This document shows, in pieces, positions 33,495 to 41,467 of a stretch of 64,000 bases of DNA (position 1 is its first letter; every line of letters begins with the position of its first letter). The position numbers were made by a program, and so were the translations under genes. The DNA comes from Actinomycetes bacterium (GTDB taxonomy: Bacteria > Actinomycetota > Actinomycetes > Mycobacteriales > Mycobacteriaceae). The notes under the pieces are model-generated. The model saw nothing but the letters and a program-made list of their open reading frames with translations. It ran no database searches and was not told the origin of the DNA. Where the stretch lies: NCBI GenBank assembly GCA_023404955.1, contig JAEXZY010000093.1, forward strand, positions 62,001-126,000, read 5' to 3'.

Positions 33495-35023
33495 CGGCAG
33501 GCTCGGTCCGGGCGGCGCGCCCGCCGGCGCTGCTGCTCGCCGCGGCCGCGCTGGTGGCCGCGGCGACGCTGATCCCGCTGGTCTATCTGGGTGATCGGGC
33601 GCTGTCGCGAGGCTGGTCCGCGGTCGTCGACGAGGTGGTGCAGCCGCGTACAGCGGCGCTGATCGGCCGGTCGCTGCTGCTGGTGGTGACCGTGACCGCC
33701 GCCTGCGTGATGCTGGGGGTGACCCTGGCTGTGCTGCTCACCCGCACCGACCTGGCGGGCCGGCGGATCTGGAGTGTCGCGCTGACGCTGCCGCTGGCGA
33801 TGCCGAGCTACCTGCTGGCCTACCTGTGGGTGTCGGCGGTGCCGTCGATCGCCGGGTTCTGGGGCGCGGTGCTGGTCCTGACGCTCGTGAGCTATCCGCT
33901 GGTACTGCTGACGACGACGGCGGCGCTGGCCCGGGTGGACCCGGCGCAGGAGGAGGTGGCGCGCTCGCTGGGCCGGGGCGGCTGGGCCGTGCTGTTCGGC
34001 GTGACGCTGCGCCAGGCGCGGTCGGCGATCGCCGCCGGTGCGCTGCTGGTGGCGCTCTACGTGCTGAGCGATTTCGGGGCGGTGGCCGCGATGCGCTTCG
34101 AGGCGTTCACCTGGGTGATCTACGGCGCCTACCGCTCAGGGTTCAATCCGTCCCGCGCCGCGGTGCTGTCACTGGTGCTGCTGGTGTTCGCGGTGGCGCT
34201 GGTGGTCGCCGAGCACGCGGTCCGCGGACGGGCCGCAGCGTCGCGCGTCGGCTCCGGCGCCCCGCGGCCCGCGCCGGTCAGCCGGCTCGGCGCGTGGCAG
34301 GGGCCCGCGCTGCTCGTGCCCGTCGCGGTGCTGGCCGCCTCGATCGTCGTCCCCGGCGCCGAGCTCGCGGATTGGCTGGCCACCGCGGGGACCCGCTGGG
34401 ATGGCGGCCTGTGGACCGGGGCGCTGGTGGCCACGCTGTGGCTCTCGGCCGCCGCCGCGGTCGTGTCGACGGTCGCCGCGGTGCCGCTCGGCGTGCTGGC
34501 CGCCCGGCATCGGGACCGTGCCACCCGCGCGCTGGAGGGTGCCAGCTACGTCGCGCACGGCTTGCCGGCGATCGTCATCGCGATCTCGATGGTGTCGCTC
34601 GGGGTGCTGCTGCTGCGGCCCATCTACCAGCGCGAACCGCTCCTGATCCTGGCCTATACGGTGTTGTTCGTGCCGCTGGCCGTGGGTTCCGTGCGCGCGG
34701 CGGTCGAATCGGCACCGATCCGGCTGGAGGAGGTCGCGCGGTCACTCGGCCGCCCCCCGGTGCGCGCGTTCACCGAGGTGACGGCTCGGGTCGCGCTGCC
34801 CGGCATCGCGGTAGGCGCGGCGATGGTGCTGCTGACGTGCATGAAGGAACTACCGGTGACACTGCTGCTGCATCCGACGGGGACCGACACGCTGGCCACC
34901 CGGTTGTGGGGCTACAGCTCGGTCAGTGACTACGCCGCCGCCGCGCCGTACGCGGCGGCCCTGCTGGTGTTCGCCGCGATACCGACCGCGCTGCTGGGCG
35001 CGTGGAGTGTGCGCGGTGACTGA
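33491..35023 (+). CDS. Fe(III) ABC transporter permease, fused double domain
   Basis: This 510-residue FbpB-type permease contains two homologous BPD_transp_1 halves (about 60-245 and 305-500). Each has six or so transmembrane helices and an EAA loop contacting the ATPase: EEVARSLGRGGWAVLFGVTL in the first half and EEVARSLGRPPVRAFTEV in the second. This fusion is typical of ferric iron transporters. Translation starts at TTG 33491, overlapping the lipoprotein stop as TTGA, and the protein begins with a hydrophobic segment. The ATPase gene overlaps its end by 8 bases. Confidence 0.87.
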   Translation: MTAGSVRAARPPALLLAAAALVAAATLIPLVYLGDRALSRGWSAVVDEVVQPRTAALIGRSLLLVVTVTAACVMLGVTLAVLLTRTDLAGRRIWSVALTLPLAMPSYLLAYLWVSAVPSIAGFWGAVLVLTLVSYPLVLLTTTAALARVDPAQEEVARSLGRGGWAVLFGVTLRQARSAIAAGALLVALYVLSDFGAVAAMRFEAFTWVIYGAYRSGFNPSRAAVLSLVLLVFAVALVVAEHAVRGRAAASRVGSGAPRPAPVSRLGAWQGPALLVPVAVLAASIVVPGAELADWLATAGTRWDGGLWTGALVATLWLSAAAAVVSTVAAVPLGVLAARHRDRATRALEGASYVAHGLPAIVIAISMVSLGVLLLRPIYQREPLLILAYTVLFVPLAVGSVRAAVESAPIRLEEVARSLGRPPVRAFTEVTARVALPGIAVGAAMVLLTCMKELPVTLLLHPTGTDTLATRLWGYSSVSDYAAAAPYAAALLVFAAIPTALLGAWSVRGD

Positions 35024-36074
35024 TGGGTCGACCGATGGGGTGGCCGCGCACGGCATCGAGAAGTCCTTTGGTACCCGCCAGGTGCTGGCGGGGGCCGACC
35101 TGGTGGTTCCCGAAGGCACGATGACCGCGGTGCTCGGGCCGTCGGGCTGCGGGAAGACGACGCTGCTGCGCATCCTGGCCGGGTTCACCGATCCCGATGC
35201 CGGCACGGTCCGCATCGCCGGCCAGCTGGTGGCCGGCGGGCCCGCACCCGTGCCGGTGCATCGACGCCGGGTGGGGCTGATGCCCCAGGAGGGCGCGCTC
35301 TTCCCGCACCTGAGTGTCGGCGGCAACGTGGCGTTCGGGATGCCACGCGGTGAGCGGGTCGAGCACTGGCTCGAGGTGGTCGGCCTCGACGGGCTCGCCG
35401 ACGCCCGGCCGCACGAGATCTCCGGTGGGCAGCAGCAACGCGTGGCGCTGGCCCGCGCGCTCGCGGCCCGGCCCCGGGTGCTGCTGCTCGACGAGCCGTT
35501 CGCGGCCCTCGACGCCGGGCTGCGGACCCGGGTGCGCGAGGACATCGCGACGATCCTGCGGGATACCGCAACGACGTCGATCCTGGTCACCCACGATCAA
35601 ACGGAGGCGCTGTCGCTGGCGGACTCGGTGGCCCTGCTCATCGACGGGTCCGTGGCCCAGCACGGCAGCCCCGCGGAGCTGTATCAACGCCCCACCACGC
35701 TGGCCGCAGCACGGTTCGTCGGCGCGACGGTCGAGGTGGCCGGCACTGCGGACGCGGGCGTCGTGCGGACGGCGCTGGGGCCGCTGCCCGCGTTGGTGCC
35801 GATTGCCGACGGCCCCGCGGTGGTGGTGTTGCGGCCCGAGCAGCTGGTGCTGGGCCCCGGCGTCGCGGCCCGGGTGGCGGCGTGCCGCTTCTACGGCCCG
35901 GACACCGCCGTCGACCTCGTGCTCGCCGACGGCAGCGCCGTGCGAATGCGCACTCCCGGGCAGGTCGACGTGGCGCCCGGCGCCGATGTCACGGTTCAGG
36001 TCAGCGGGCAGGTGCTGGCCTACCCGTCACCACCCGGTCGGCAGGGGATGGCCCTCGGCGAAGCCGGCGGCTGA
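35016..36074 (+). CDS. Fe(III) ABC transporter ATP-binding protein
   Basis: This 352-residue FbpC-type ATPase drives the iron importer. Walker A is GPSGCGKTT (about 42-50), the Q loop is in RVGLMPQEGALFPH, the signature is ISGGQQQRVALARAL, and Walker B is VLLLDEPFAALD. The switch His lies in LVTHDQTEALSLAD. The C-terminal third is a TOBE-like domain. The GTG at 35016 overlaps the permease stop. Its last 16 codons overlap, on the opposite strand, the end of guaB1 by 48 bases, so the two transcripts must cross. Confidence 0.9.
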   Translation: MTDGSTDGVAAHGIEKSFGTRQVLAGADLVVPEGTMTAVLGPSGCGKTTLLRILAGFTDPDAGTVRIAGQLVAGGPAPVPVHRRRVGLMPQEGALFPHLSVGGNVAFGMPRGERVEHWLEVVGLDGLADARPHEISGGQQQRVALARALAARPRVLLLDEPFAALDAGLRTRVREDIATILRDTATTSILVTHDQTEALSLADSVALLIDGSVAQHGSPAELYQRPTTLAAARFVGATVEVAGTADAGVVRTALGPLPALVPIADGPAVVVLRPEQLVLGPGVAARVAACRFYGPDTAVDLVLADGSAVRMRTPGQVDVAPGADVTVQVSGQVLAYPSPPGRQGMALGEAGG

Positions 36075-37472
36075 CTGCACCCCGAGCACCACCTTCTCGT
36101 GCAGCTCGGGCAGCGTCGCGGCGCCCACGTAGGTGCAGGTGCTGCGCACACCGGAGGTGATGTGGTCGAGCAGGTCCTCCACACCGCCGCGCGCCGGGTC
36201 CAGGTTCATCCGCGAGGTCGAGATGCCTTCCTCGAACAGCCCCTTGCGGGCCCGGTCGAACGCGCTGTCGGCGGCGGTGCGGGCGGCGACGGCCCGCTTG
36301 GAGGCCATGCCGTAGCTTTCCTTGTACGGCTTGTCGTCGCGGTCGTGCAGCAGGTCGCCGGGGGACTCGTAGGTGCCGGCGAACCAGGATCCGATCATCA
36401 CGTTCGACGCGCCGGCAGCCAACGCCAGCGCGACGTCGCGGGGATGGCGCACACCGCCGTCCGCCCACACATGGCCGCCGAGTTCCTTTGCCGCAGCGGC
36501 ACATTCGACCACCGCGGAGAACTGGGGGCGACCGACGCCGGTCATCATCCGGGTGGTGCACATCGCGCCGGGGCCGACGCCGACCTTGACGATCGATGCG
36601 CCGGCCGCGATCAGGTCACGGGTGCCCTCGGCGGAGACGACGTTGCCGGCCACCAGCGGCAGCCCGAGGTCCAACGCGGCGACGGCGGCGATCGCGTCGA
36701 GCATCTTGGCCTGGTGGCCGTGGGCGGTGTCGATCACCAGCAGGTCGGCCCCGGCGTCGGCGAGACCGCGCGCCTTGGCCGCGACGTCGCCGTTGATGCC
36801 GACGGCGGCGGCGATGCGCAGCCGGCCCCGCGCATCGAGGGCGGGGGTGTAGATGCCGGCACGCACAGCCCCGGTGCGGGTCAGCACGCCTGCCAGGGCA
36901 CCGTCGCCGTCGGTCAGTACCGCGACGTCGGCGCCTTTCGTAGGAGCGTGATCGAGCAGGTCGAAGACCTTGCGCGGGTCGGTGCCCACCGGCGCGGTGA
37001 CGAAGTCTGCGAGCGCGACGTCGCGCACCCGGGTGAACCGGTCGACGCCGCTGCAGGCGGCCTCGGTGACCAGCCCGACCGGGCGGTTGTCGGCGACGAC
37101 GACCGCGGCGCCGTGCGCCCGCTTGTTGATCAGCGCGCACGCGTCGGAGACCGAGTCGTCGGGGGAGAGGGTGACGGGGGTGTCGACGACGGTGTCGCGG
37201 CTCTTGACGAAGTCGACGGTGTGCTCGACGGCCGAGAGGGGCAGGTCCTGGGGCAGCACCACGATGCCGCCGCGGCGGGCGACGGTTTCGGCCATCCGCC
37301 GGCCGGCCACCGCGGTCATGTTGGCGACCACGACCGGGATCGTCGTGCCCGAGCCGTCGACGGTGGAGAGGTCGACGTCGAAGCGAGAGGCGACCTGCGT
37401 GCGACCCGGAACGATGAAGACGTCGTTGTAGGTCAGGTCGTACGGCGGCCGGTGGCCCTCGAGGAACTTCAC
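36027..37472 (-). CDS. guaB1: GuaB1-type IMP dehydrogenase-family protein with CBS domains (Rv1843c homologue)
   Basis: This 481-residue TIM-barrel protein of the IMPDH/GMPR family has an inserted CBS pair (about 95-205). Mycobacterial GuaB1 has been reported to act as a GMP reductase rather than an IMP dehydrogenase, so purine salvage is the likely role. The nucleotide-binding and catalytic loop is GVGPGAMCTTRMMTGVG, with the Cys in it as the nucleophile, and VWADGGVRHPRDVALAL is a phosphate-binding segment. The GTG at 37472 has no ribosome site but lies 7 bases after TAGACT (37480-37485, minus strand), suggesting a leaderless message. It is next to gnd1, as in M. tuberculosis. Confidence 0.92.
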   Translation of the reverse strand: MKFLEGHRPPYDLTYNDVFIVPGRTQVASRFDVDLSTVDGSGTTIPVVVANMTAVAGRRMAETVARRGGIVVLPQDLPLSAVEHTVDFVKSRDTVVDTPVTLSPDDSVSDACALINKRAHGAAVVVADNRPVGLVTEAACSGVDRFTRVRDVALADFVTAPVGTDPRKVFDLLDHAPTKGADVAVLTDGDGALAGVLTRTGAVRAGIYTPALDARGRLRIAAAVGINGDVAAKARGLADAGADLLVIDTAHGHQAKMLDAIAAVAALDLGLPLVAGNVVSAEGTRDLIAAGASIVKVGVGPGAMCTTRMMTGVGRPQFSAVVECAAAAKELGGHVWADGGVRHPRDVALALAAGASNVMIGSWFAGTYESPGDLLHDRDDKPYKESYGMASKRAVAARTAADSAFDRARKGLFEEGISTSRMNLDPARGGVEDLLDHITSGVRSTCTYVGAATLPELHEKVVLGVQSAAGFAEGHPLPTGW

Positions 37473-37503
37473 GCCGACGAGTCTAGTGGGGTCACCTCAT
37501 CCG

Positions 37504-37563
37504 GCGAGCAGACGCGAACTCGAGCTGTCGGGGCCCGAAATACTCGAGTCCGCGTCTGCTCGC
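37504..37563. repeat. 21-base inverted repeat between gnd1 and guaB1
   Basis: The left arm GCGAGCAGACGCGAACTCGA (37504-37523, plus one G) pairs with the arm at 37543-37563 at 20 of 21 positions, around an 18-base loop. It fills most of the space between gnd1 and guaB1. It could act as a terminator or RNA-processing hairpin and resembles dispersed mycobacterial palindromes bearing GAGCAGACGC. Confidence 0.65.
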
Positions 37564-37571
37564 GGAAGAAA

Positions 37572-39032
37572 CTAGGCGTCGATCTGGCTGCGGTCGCCGC
37601 TCCACAGCGTGTGGAACCGCTTGGCGGGGTCGGCGTCGATGCGCCCGTAGGTGTGCGCGCCGAAGAAGTCGCGCAACCCCTGGGTCAGGGCCGCGGGCAG
37701 CCGCTCGGTACGCAGCGCGTCGTAGTAGGACAGCGCCGAGGCGAAGCCCGGGATCGGGATGCCGAGCTCGGTGGCCTTCACCACGACGCGGCGCCAGCTG
37801 TCGATGCCGGACTCGATCGCGTCGCGGAAGTACGGCGCGGCGATCAGTGTCGCGAGCTCCGGGTCCTCGTCGAAGGCCTCGGTGATCCGGTTGAGGAACT
37901 TCGCCCGGATGATGCAGCCGCCACGCCAGATCCGCGCCATGTCGCCCGGCTTGATGCCCCAGTCGTACTCCGCACTGCCGGCCTGGATCTGGTTGAAGCC
38001 CTGGGCGTAGGCGATGATCTTCGACGCGTACAGGGCCTTGCTGACGTCGTCGATGAATCGTGCTGCGTCAGACGGCTTTTCGCCCAGATCGCCGGATGCC
38101 AGCCCGGTGGTGGCCTTGCGCTGGGCGACCGACCCGGACAGGGCGCGGGCGAACACGGCCTCGGCGATGCCGGTGACGGGGACGCCCAGATCGAGCGCGG
38201 ACTTCACGGTCCACCGGCCGGTGCCCTTCTGCTCGGCCTCGTCGAGGATGACGTCGACCAGCGGCTTGCCGGTCTCAGCGTCGGTCTGGCGCAGCACCTG
38301 CGCGGTGATCTCGATCAGGAAGCTGTCCAGATCGCCGTTGTTCCATTCGGCGAATATGTCGGCGATTTCCGGGGCGGTCTTGCCCAGCCCGTCGCGCAGC
38401 AGCTGATACGCCTCGCCGATCAGCTGCATGTCGGAGTACTCGATGCCGTTGTGCACCATCTTGACGAAGTGGCCGGCGCCGTCGGGGCCGATGTGGGTGC
38501 AGCACGGCACACCGTCGACGTGGGCTGAGATCTCCTCCAGCAGCGGTCCGAGGCTCTTGTACGACTCCGCGGGCCCGCCCGGCATGATCGACGGGCCGTT
38601 GAGCGCGCCCTCTTCACCGCCGCTGATGCCGGCGCCGACGAAGTGCAGGCCGCGCTCGCGGATCGCCTTCTCCCGCCGGATGGTGTCGGTGTAGAGCGCA
38701 TTGCCGCCGTCGATGATGATGTCGCCTTCTTCCATGGCGTCGGCGAGTTCGTTGATGACGGCGTCGGTGGGATCACCGGCCTTGACCATGATGATCACGC
38801 GGCGCGGCTTCTCCAGCGCGTCGAGGAACTCCTCGATCGTCTCGCTGCGCACGAACTTGCCTTCCGAGCCGTGCTCGGCCAGCAGCGCGTCGGTCTTGGC
38901 GGTGGTGCGGTTGTGCAATGCGACGGTGTAGCCGTGATGGGCGAAATTGCGCGCCAGATTCGACCCCATCACCGCGAGGCCGGTCACTCCGATCTGTGCG
39001 GTGCCTGTCGTCGAGCTGGCGGAGTCGGTCAT
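37572..39032 (-). CDS. gnd1: 6-phosphogluconate dehydrogenase, decarboxylating
   Basis: This NADP-dependent pentose-phosphate-pathway enzyme converts 6-phosphogluconate to ribulose 5-phosphate and CO2. The 486-residue length fits the long-chain type. The Rossmann loop is GLAVMGSNLARN, the binding motif VGAGISGGEEGALNGPSIMPGG is represented here by its ends VGAGISGG and IMPGG, and the catalytic Lys is in GHFVKMVHNGIEY. The C-terminus has the expected ALTQGLRDFFGAHTYGR segment. It corresponds to Rv1844c by neighbourhood. The ATG follows a GAAAGG site. Confidence 0.96.
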   Translation of the reverse strand: MTDSASSTTGTAQIGVTGLAVMGSNLARNFAHHGYTVALHNRTTAKTDALLAEHGSEGKFVRSETIEEFLDALEKPRRVIIMVKAGDPTDAVINELADAMEEGDIIIDGGNALYTDTIRREKAIRERGLHFVGAGISGGEEGALNGPSIMPGGPAESYKSLGPLLEEISAHVDGVPCCTHIGPDGAGHFVKMVHNGIEYSDMQLIGEAYQLLRDGLGKTAPEIADIFAEWNNGDLDSFLIEITAQVLRQTDAETGKPLVDVILDEAEQKGTGRWTVKSALDLGVPVTGIAEAVFARALSGSVAQRKATTGLASGDLGEKPSDAARFIDDVSKALYASKIIAYAQGFNQIQAGSAEYDWGIKPGDMARIWRGGCIIRAKFLNRITEAFDEDPELATLIAAPYFRDAIESGIDSWRRVVVKATELGIPIPGFASALSYYDALRTERLPAALTQGLRDFFGAHTYGRIDADPAKRFHTLWSGDRSQIDA

Positions 39033-39074
39033 GCAGTGCGCCTTTCGTTGTGCGGTTGTCGGAGATTCAGCAGA

Positions 39075-40010
39075 TCAGGCGGTGAACAGCCGGTGCAGCT
39101 CGGTGAGCCACGGCACCGCCAGCGCGATCGTCGGGACGATGAGGACTGCGGCGGCGCAGACGTAGGCGGCTGCGGCCAGGGCGCGGCTGTTCGGGGCACC
39201 GCCGAGGCGGCGGACCCGCACCACGGTGGTCGGCCCGCCCGCGGCCAGCGCCCCGCGCGGTGTGTGCCCCGCGGCGCAGGCGACCAGCGCTCGCGCCAGG
39301 GGGGTGGGTCCGGTGTGGCGCACTGCGGCGTCGTCGGCGAGCGCCTCGATGAGCAGCCGCACAGCGTTGAGGGCGTGTCCGCTGCGCACGACGCGGGGGA
39401 ACGCGGCGTGCACCGCGGTGAACATCTCCAGCACCAGGTCGTGGCGCGCCCGCAGATGCGCCTGCTCGTGCGACAGGATCGCCGAGATCTCGCGGTCGGT
39501 CAGTGTCTGCAGCGCGCCTTCGCTGACCACCACCCGGCTACGCACCCCGGGCAGGCAGTAGGCCAACGGCTGGGCGACGTCGAGGATGCGGACGCCGTGC
39601 GCGGGCATCGGCCGGGTGGGGTGGGCGCCGACGAGATCGACGATCATCCTGTGGTGGGCACGACGACGCCGGGTGGCGATCGCCACCTGCAGTATCGACG
39701 TGATCAGCCGCGCACCGACGACCAGCGTCAGCGCGAAGACGACGACGTAGGTGGTCCACAGCGGCCAGCCGAGATCGTCGAGCGCGGTGACGATCGTGGC
39801 CGTCGGCTTGCCGTCGGGTCCGGGCTCGAAGAGCCTGCTCGCAATCGCGATACCAGCGGAGAAGAAGGACAGCACAGCGGCCAGTGCGATGGATTGCCAC
39901 AGCACGATCGCCGCCCTGGGGGCGCGCAACGGCCATGATGCGCGGGCCAGCAACGCAGGCACCGGCCCCGACAGCATCAGGGCGACGACGGTGAAGGCCA
40001 GCGCGGACAC
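39075..40010 (-). CDS. blaR: M56/BlaR1-type membrane metallopeptidase (Rv1845c homologue)
   Basis: This 311-residue integral-membrane M56-family peptidase has about four transmembrane helices (starting ALAFTVVALMLSGPVPALL). Its zinc motif HEQAH lies in AILSHEQAHLRARHD (about 180-190), with a downstream Glu in a conserved position. It lacks the extracellular beta-lactam sensor of staphylococcal BlaR1. In M. tuberculosis the homologue works with BlaI in the response to beta-lactams. The gene sits just downstream of blaI (14-base gap) and is presumably co-transcribed with it. Confidence 0.85.
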   Translation of the reverse strand: MSALAFTVVALMLSGPVPALLARASWPLRAPRAAIVLWQSIALAAVLSFFSAGIAIASRLFEPGPDGKPTATIVTALDDLGWPLWTTYVVVFALTLVVGARLITSILQVAIATRRRRAHHRMIVDLVGAHPTRPMPAHGVRILDVAQPLAYCLPGVRSRVVVSEGALQTLTDREISAILSHEQAHLRARHDLVLEMFTAVHAAFPRVVRSGHALNAVRLLIEALADDAAVRHTGPTPLARALVACAAGHTPRGALAAGGPTTVVRVRRLGGAPNSRALAAAAYVCAAAVLIVPTIALAVPWLTELHRLFTA

Positions 40011-40024
40011 GCTGTCAGTGTCTC

Positions 40025-40441
40025 TCAGCTGATGCCGTGATCGCCACCGGGTAGGCCTGCGCGGTGTTTGTCTTCGAGTTCGGCCAGGGCTCGACGCAGG
40101 GCAGCGGCCTCGTCAGCGCCGACGCGCTCGACGAAATGCACCAGCGCCGCCTCCCGGCTCCCGGAGTCCGCGGCCTGGTCAAGGGCGTCGACCATCAGGC
40201 CGGCGACCAGTTCGTCGCGCCCGTGGGTGGGGGCGTAGCGGTGGGCCCGGTCGTCGCGGTGCTGGACCACGAGATTCTTCTTGGCCAGCCGCTGCAACAC
40301 GGTCATGATCGTCGTATAGGCCAGGTCGCGCTCAGCCGACAGCGCCTCGTGGACCTGCCGCACGGTCTGCGGCTCACCGGCGGACCACAGATGGTCCATC
40401 ACGGAGCGCTCGAGCTCGCCGAGCCGAGTCAACTTGGGCAT
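40025..40441 (-). CDS. blaI: BlaI/MecI-family transcriptional repressor
   Basis: This 138-residue winged-helix repressor is identical in length to Rv1846c. The DNA-binding domain runs from LGELERSVMDHLWSAGEPQT to LVVQHRDDRAHRYAPT; the recognition helix is in LAYTTIMTVLQRLAKK. The C-terminal half is the dimerisation helix bundle. The ATG at 40441 follows AGGAGAGAGGA; longer frames are rejected. It controls its own operon with the BlaR peptidase, and in M. tuberculosis also beta-lactamase and ATP synthase genes. A TACTAC direct repeat upstream may be its operator. Confidence 0.92.
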   Translation of the reverse strand: MPKLTRLGELERSVMDHLWSAGEPQTVRQVHEALSAERDLAYTTIMTVLQRLAKKNLVVQHRDDRAHRYAPTHGRDELVAGLMVDALDQAADSGSREAALVHFVERVGADEAAALRRALAELEDKHRAGLPGGDHGIS

Positions 40442-40474
40442 GGTCCTCTCTCCTGTCGGCGGTGAATGTGAGCC

Positions 40475-40491
40475 TACTACGGGATTACTAC
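40475..40491. promoter_or_regulatory. candidate BlaI operator
   Basis: This is a direct repeat of TACTAC (40475-40480 and 40486-40491) with an 11-base period, one helical turn, 34 bases upstream of the blaI start. The placement fits autoregulation by BlaI, but the match to a published BlaI site was not tested. Confidence 0.4.
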
Positions 40492-40616
40492 CGCGCGTCG
40501 TATCACGTGGGGGAACCCTGACAGTCGCAACACCGCGATGCTGACCGGCAGTGCCCGGCGTTGTGGTGAGTCCGATCACAGCGGCGACCTCCCATGGACT
40601 GAGCATCCCTCGTGGT

Positions 40617-40635
40617 TATAGTAAGGCTAACCTAA
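40617..40635 (+). promoter_or_regulatory. IdeR-like iron box before the FhuF-like gene
   Basis: The site matches the IdeR consensus at 15 of 19 positions, with a perfect right part AGGCTAACCTAA (40624-40635). The overlapping TATAGT (40617-40622) is a good -10 element, so bound IdeR would block RNA polymerase directly. The ribosome site TGGAGG follows at 40641. Confidence 0.78.
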
Positions 40636-40651
40636 CTCACTGGAGGTGGCC

Positions 40652-41443
40652 GTGCCGGTTCTCGTCGACGATCCGCTGATCGCGAGCATGACGATCAGGC
40701 GTCCGCTGCCGATACACGCCTCGAGCTGCCGGCTGCGGACTCTGGAGCCGGACTGTCCACGGGTGTACGGCGTCGCCGTCATGAGCGACCTGTCGCGGCG
40801 CCGGTGGTGGCCGCTGGCCGAGCTCCTGACCACCGATCGGCTGTCCCGGATGTTCGCCGCAGGGCTGGCCGAGATCGGCAATCCGGTGACGGTCACCCAG
40901 CAGTTGGCGGCGACGTTCGCACACGTCGTGGTCGGTCGCGTGATCCCCCTGCTGGTGCTGGAAGGGCGCGCCTGGGACACCGGGCCGGAGAATCTGTGGG
41001 TACACGTGGACTCCGAAGGGGCCATCGATTGGGTGGGCGTCGTCGATCCGGTACTGCGCGCTCTGGCTGACGATCCGGCGTTCGCCGGAAGGTCCGACGA
41101 TCCGGCCTTCGCCGGCCGTCGCACCCTGCGGCGCGAGGGCATCATCGCGCTGCCGAGCGAGGCGGCATTGACGACGTGGGTCGCGCACCGCAGCCATCGG
41201 GCGCTGGGCCCGCTGTTCACCCGGCTCAGCGCCGAAGGTGGCGGGGTCACCCCGGTCTCTGCCATGTGGCACGCCGTCGGCGCCGCCGCCGTCAGCGCGG
41301 CGACCCAGATCCCGCTGCTCGCCGGTAGCAGTGAGGCGGTGAGCATGCGGCGCACCCAGGCTGTGCTCGACGCGTTGGTGAGCTTCGGCCTGCCGGTCCG
41401 AGGCAGCCACCGCCCCGCTCTGGTGAAGCTCTTGCTCAATTAG
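40652..41443 (+). CDS. probable FhuF-like ferric-siderophore reductase family protein
   Basis: This is a 263-residue protein whose arrangement resembles FhuF/siderophore-iron reductase proteins. A weak N-terminal half comes first, then a helix-rich block (VTVTQQLAATFAHVVVGRVIPLLVLEG, given here by its ends VTVTQQL and IPLLVLEG), an acidic segment (WVHVDSEGAIDWVGVVDP) and a helical C-terminus. The usual C-terminal [2Fe-2S] cysteines are absent; only two Cys occur, near residues 26 and 36. Assignment rests on context, the strong IdeR-like promoter and this weak resemblance. The start is GTG 40652, after TGGAGG. An in-frame 27-base duplication gives DDPAFAGR twice. The gene is inserted between blaI and mrsI. 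Confidence 0.45.
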   Translation: MPVLVDDPLIASMTIRRPLPIHASSCRLRTLEPDCPRVYGVAVMSDLSRRRWWPLAELLTTDRLSRMFAAGLAEIGNPVTVTQQLAATFAHVVVGRVIPLLVLEGRAWDTGPENLWVHVDSEGAIDWVGVVDPVLRALADDPAFAGRSDDPAFAGRRTLRREGIIALPSEAALTTWVAHRSHRALGPLFTRLSAEGGGVTPVSAMWHAVGAAAVSAATQIPLLAGSSEAVSMRRTQAVLDALVSFGLPVRGSHRPALVKLLLN

Positions 41444-41458
41444 GGCAGCCTTGCCTAT
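41440..41458 (+). promoter_or_regulatory. IdeR-like iron box before MrsI
   Basis: The dyad TTAGGGCAGCCTTGCCTAT matches the IdeR consensus at 13 of 19 positions and overlaps the stop of the FhuF-like gene. A -10 hexamer TATATT (41456-41461) overlaps its right end, which places the start of transcription near 41468. Confidence 0.65.
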
Positions 41459-41467
41459 ATTGAACGT

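Noticed and set aside
32448..36074. Assignment of the ABC transporter as molybdate ModABC because of synteny
   Set aside because: The YSGR start, Tyr pair, fused permease and IdeR-like box indicate a ferric iron system.
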